Shown here piece by piece: positions 62,236 to 64,000 of a stretch of DNA of 64,000 nt. A program made the translations under genes and the position numbers. Origin of the DNA: Arenibacter sp. F20364 (GTDB lineage Bacteria > Bacteroidota > Bacteroidia > Flavobacteriales > Flavobacteriaceae). Below the pieces are notes generated by a model. That model was not told where the DNA came from and searched no databases. It saw only the letters and a program-made list of their open reading frames with translations. The stretch lies in assembly GCF_023015905.1 (NCBI RefSeq), contig NZ_JALKBD010000002.1:239209-303208 (forward strand), read 5' to 3'. How positions within the stretch are numbered: position 1 is the first letter of the stretch; each line of letters begins with the position of its first letter.

Positions 62236-63516
62236 ATGAAACTTTGGGACAAAGGATTTAGCACCGACAAAAAAATAGACCATTTCACGGTGGGCAATGA
62301 TAGGGAACTGGATTTGCTTTTGGCAAAATACGACGTAATAGCCTCCAAGGCACATGCCAAAATGCTGGGCAAAATTGGTCTGTTGACCCTTAAGGAGACC
62401 AATTCCCTGGTAACCGAGCTGGATAAAATTGCCAAGACCATAGAGGACGGCACCTTTACCATAGAGGACAGTTTTGAGGACATGCACTCCAAGATCGAGT
62501 TTTTGCTTACCCTAAGGTTGGGGGATGCCGGGAAAAAAATCCACACCGCCCGTTCCAGGAACGATCAGGTTTTGGTGGCCATGCATTTGTACCTAAAGAA
62601 CGAATTAACAGAGATCAAGGACCAGACCAAGGATTTGTTCCACCTCTTATTAAATTTGGCCGATAAGCATAAGAAGGTGATGTTGCCTGGCTATACGCAC
62701 TTGCAGATTGCCATGCCCTCTTCGTTTGGACTATGGTTTTCTGCCTATGCCGAAAGTTTGGTGGACGATCTTTACTTTGTGGATGCCGCCTATAAGGTAG
62801 CAGACCAGAATCCTTTGGGTAGTGCCGCCGGTTATGGAAGTTCTTTCCCCATAGACCGTAGTTTTACTACCGAGGAAATGGGTTTTGAAACTATGAAATA
62901 CAATGTGGTGGCCGCCCAGATGGGCCGTGGCAAGGTAGAAAAGGCAGCAGCCTTTGGCATGAGCAGTATTGCCGCCACCCTGTCCAAGATGGCGATGGAC
63001 ATCTGCCTGTATATGAGCCAGAACTTTAATTTTGTCTCCTTCCCGGATGAACTAACCACCGGTTCCAGCATTATGCCGCACAAGAAGAATCCGGATGTTT
63101 TTGAATTGGTACGCGGTAAGTGTAACCGACTCCAGACCGTACCCAACCAATTGATCTTGATCTCCAACAACCTGCCCAGTGGCTACCACCGGGACCTGCA
63201 ATTGGTAAAAGAGGTGATAGTACCTGCCATACAGGACCTCAAGGCCTGTTTGGAAATTATGACCTTTAGTCTAAAGGAAATACGTGTCAATGAAAGTATC
63301 CTGGAGGATCCCAAATACGATTATCTGTTTAGTGTAGATACCTTGAATGAATTGGTATTGAGCGGTATGCCCTTCCGTGATGCCTATAAAAAAATGGGCA
63401 AGGAAATCAACGAAGGCACCTTTACCCCCAAAAGGGATATACGCCACAGCCACGAAGGCAGCTTTGGCAATCTGTGTCTGGCAGAGATCAGAAAGAAAAT
63501 GGACAAGATTTCTTAA
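62236..63516 (+). CDS. argH: Argininosuccinate lyase
   Basis: The 426-residue enzyme has the family loop GSSIMPHKKNPDVFE (from Gly276) with the catalytic serine, and TARSRNDQVLVAMHLY. It splits argininosuccinate to arginine and fumarate. It is shorter than the usual about 460 residues, mainly at the C-terminus, but shows all core motifs. It closes the cluster and is followed by a heptamer array. Confidence 0.94.
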   Translation: MKLWDKGFSTDKKIDHFTVGNDRELDLLLAKYDVIASKAHAKMLGKIGLLTLKETNSLVTELDKIAKTIEDGTFTIEDSFEDMHSKIEFLLTLRLGDAGKKIHTARSRNDQVLVAMHLYLKNELTEIKDQTKDLFHLLLNLADKHKKVMLPGYTHLQIAMPSSFGLWFSAYAESLVDDLYFVDAAYKVADQNPLGSAAGYGSSFPIDRSFTTEEMGFETMKYNVVAAQMGRGKVEKAAAFGMSSIAATLSKMAMDICLYMSQNFNFVSFPDELTTGSSIMPHKKNPDVFELVRGKCNRLQTVPNQLILISNNLPSGYHRDLQLVKEVIVPAIQDLKACLEIMTFSLKEIRVNESILEDPKYDYLFSVDTLNELVLSGMPFRDAYKKMGKEINEGTFTPKRDIRHSHEGSFGNLCLAEIRKKMDKIS

Positions 63517-63524
63517 ATAGTAAA

Positions 63525-63594
63525 CAGGGGTCAGGGGTCAGTTGGCAGTGAGCAGTAAAAAGTGAACAGTTTTGACCGGTCAGTGAGCAGTTGA
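63525..63594. repeat. Heptanucleotide array after argH
   Basis: Ten heptamers in phase, mostly CAGNNNN, starting CAGGGGT CAGGGGT and ending CAGTGAG CAGTTGA. It starts 8 bp after the argH stop. Confidence 0.8.
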
Positions 63595-64000
63595 TTTACG
63601 AACTAGTGCAGAAAATAAAGAGCTCCTTCCCTTAGTAAGGGAAGGTGGATTCTCCGACCAAAGGAGGAGAAGACGGAAGGGATTGAAAACCCAAGCCAAG
63701 GTATTTTGTACACCAAGTTACTTAGGCACGAGCGCGACGCTCGTGCCAGCGGGGGAGCAGTTTACGCTGGGTTAAGGTTCAAAGTTCCAAGTCCGTCACT
63801 TGGAGTGATTTTATGTAGTGAAACGAAATAAAATTGTATCGAGAAGTAGACGTTGAATGGTAAAAAGTGAACAGTAGGCAAACGGTCTCAAGTCTAAAGT
63901 TTTTGTTGTGATTATTTGCACTCAAAATCAATCCGTCATTGCGAGGAGCTATGGCGACGAAGCAATCTCCTCAAACAATTGACAGATTGCCGCGCTGCGC
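63595..64000. repeat. Repeat island at the right edge
   Basis: No gene is seen. In order: palindrome copy 5 (63621-63686); a perfect 10-bp hairpin GGCACGAGCG/CGCTCGTGCC around CGA (63725-63747); a stem ATTTTAT/ATAAAAT within a segment that starts GTCACTTGGAG (63791-63850); and from 63934 the start of the widespread CGTCATTGCGAGGAGC element, cut by the window edge. Confidence 0.7.

Overview
The window reads as chromosome of a marine member of the Flavobacteriaceae (Bacteroidota), perhaps near Maribacter, Arenibacter or Zobellia. The evidence is T9SS sorting-domain proteins, a CarboxypepD-regulatory TonB-dependent receptor, family-typical genes (DUF3098, DUF4271, DUF4296), the N-succinylornithine-type arginine gene order of the phylum, promoters matching the Bacteroidota -7 element TAnnTTTG, and weak Shine-Dalgarno sequences. 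No rRNA, tRNA, CRISPR array, prophage or intact insertion sequence was seen.

Layout. 1-4240 (minus): ferredoxin-NADP reductase (cut by the window edge), NifU-like scaffold, Mrp/ApbC Fe-S carrier, then an alkyltransferase-like protein, a LysE exporter and trmB. 4446-6649 (plus): a GH113-like lipoprotein and an exported amidase. 6656-11308 (minus): an arsenosugar-type cluster (two glycosyltransferases, DUF547, ArsM, purine nucleoside phosphorylase, rhodanese) with no radical-SAM ArsS gene. 11550-16658: YitT, a thioredoxin-like protein, a TonB-like protein, and the truB/uppP/DUF3098/ftsX operon. 17011-29097: leuS with a compositionally odd internal segment, SemiSWEET, alanine dehydrogenase, a zinc peptidase, ferritin, an Lrp regulator with a saccharopine-dehydrogenase-type enzyme, pckA, hemD and DUF4271. 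29650-36107: polyprenol-phosphate glycosyltransferase, dihydroorotase, DUF4296, an epimerase, tyrS, a lipoprotein and a LuxE-like protein. 36315-43713: two minimal T9SS proteins, a TonB-dependent receptor with a beta-helix lipoprotein, and a divergent PhoB/PhoR-like two-component system with 11-bp-period repeats in the shared intergenic region. 43934-50847: an FAD oxidoreductase with a membrane polyferredoxin, and three membrane or sugar glycosyltransferases.

51065-63516 is one long arginine plus proline biosynthesis cluster: GNAT, argG, argC, proC, argD, proA, proB, argF', argB, argE, argH. It is preceded by an unlisted 27-codon leader peptide ending Thr-Pro-Thr-Arg-Arg-Arg-Pro-stop, the classic form of an attenuation leader and matched to both end products. 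The 3' half of the cluster is full of repeats: heptanucleotide arrays starting within about 10 bp of three stop codons, a 60-bp tandem repeat whose last copy boundary carries the argH start codon, and five copies of a two-hairpin palindromic element around a DUF559 endonuclease gene. The final 480 bases are a gene-free repeat island.
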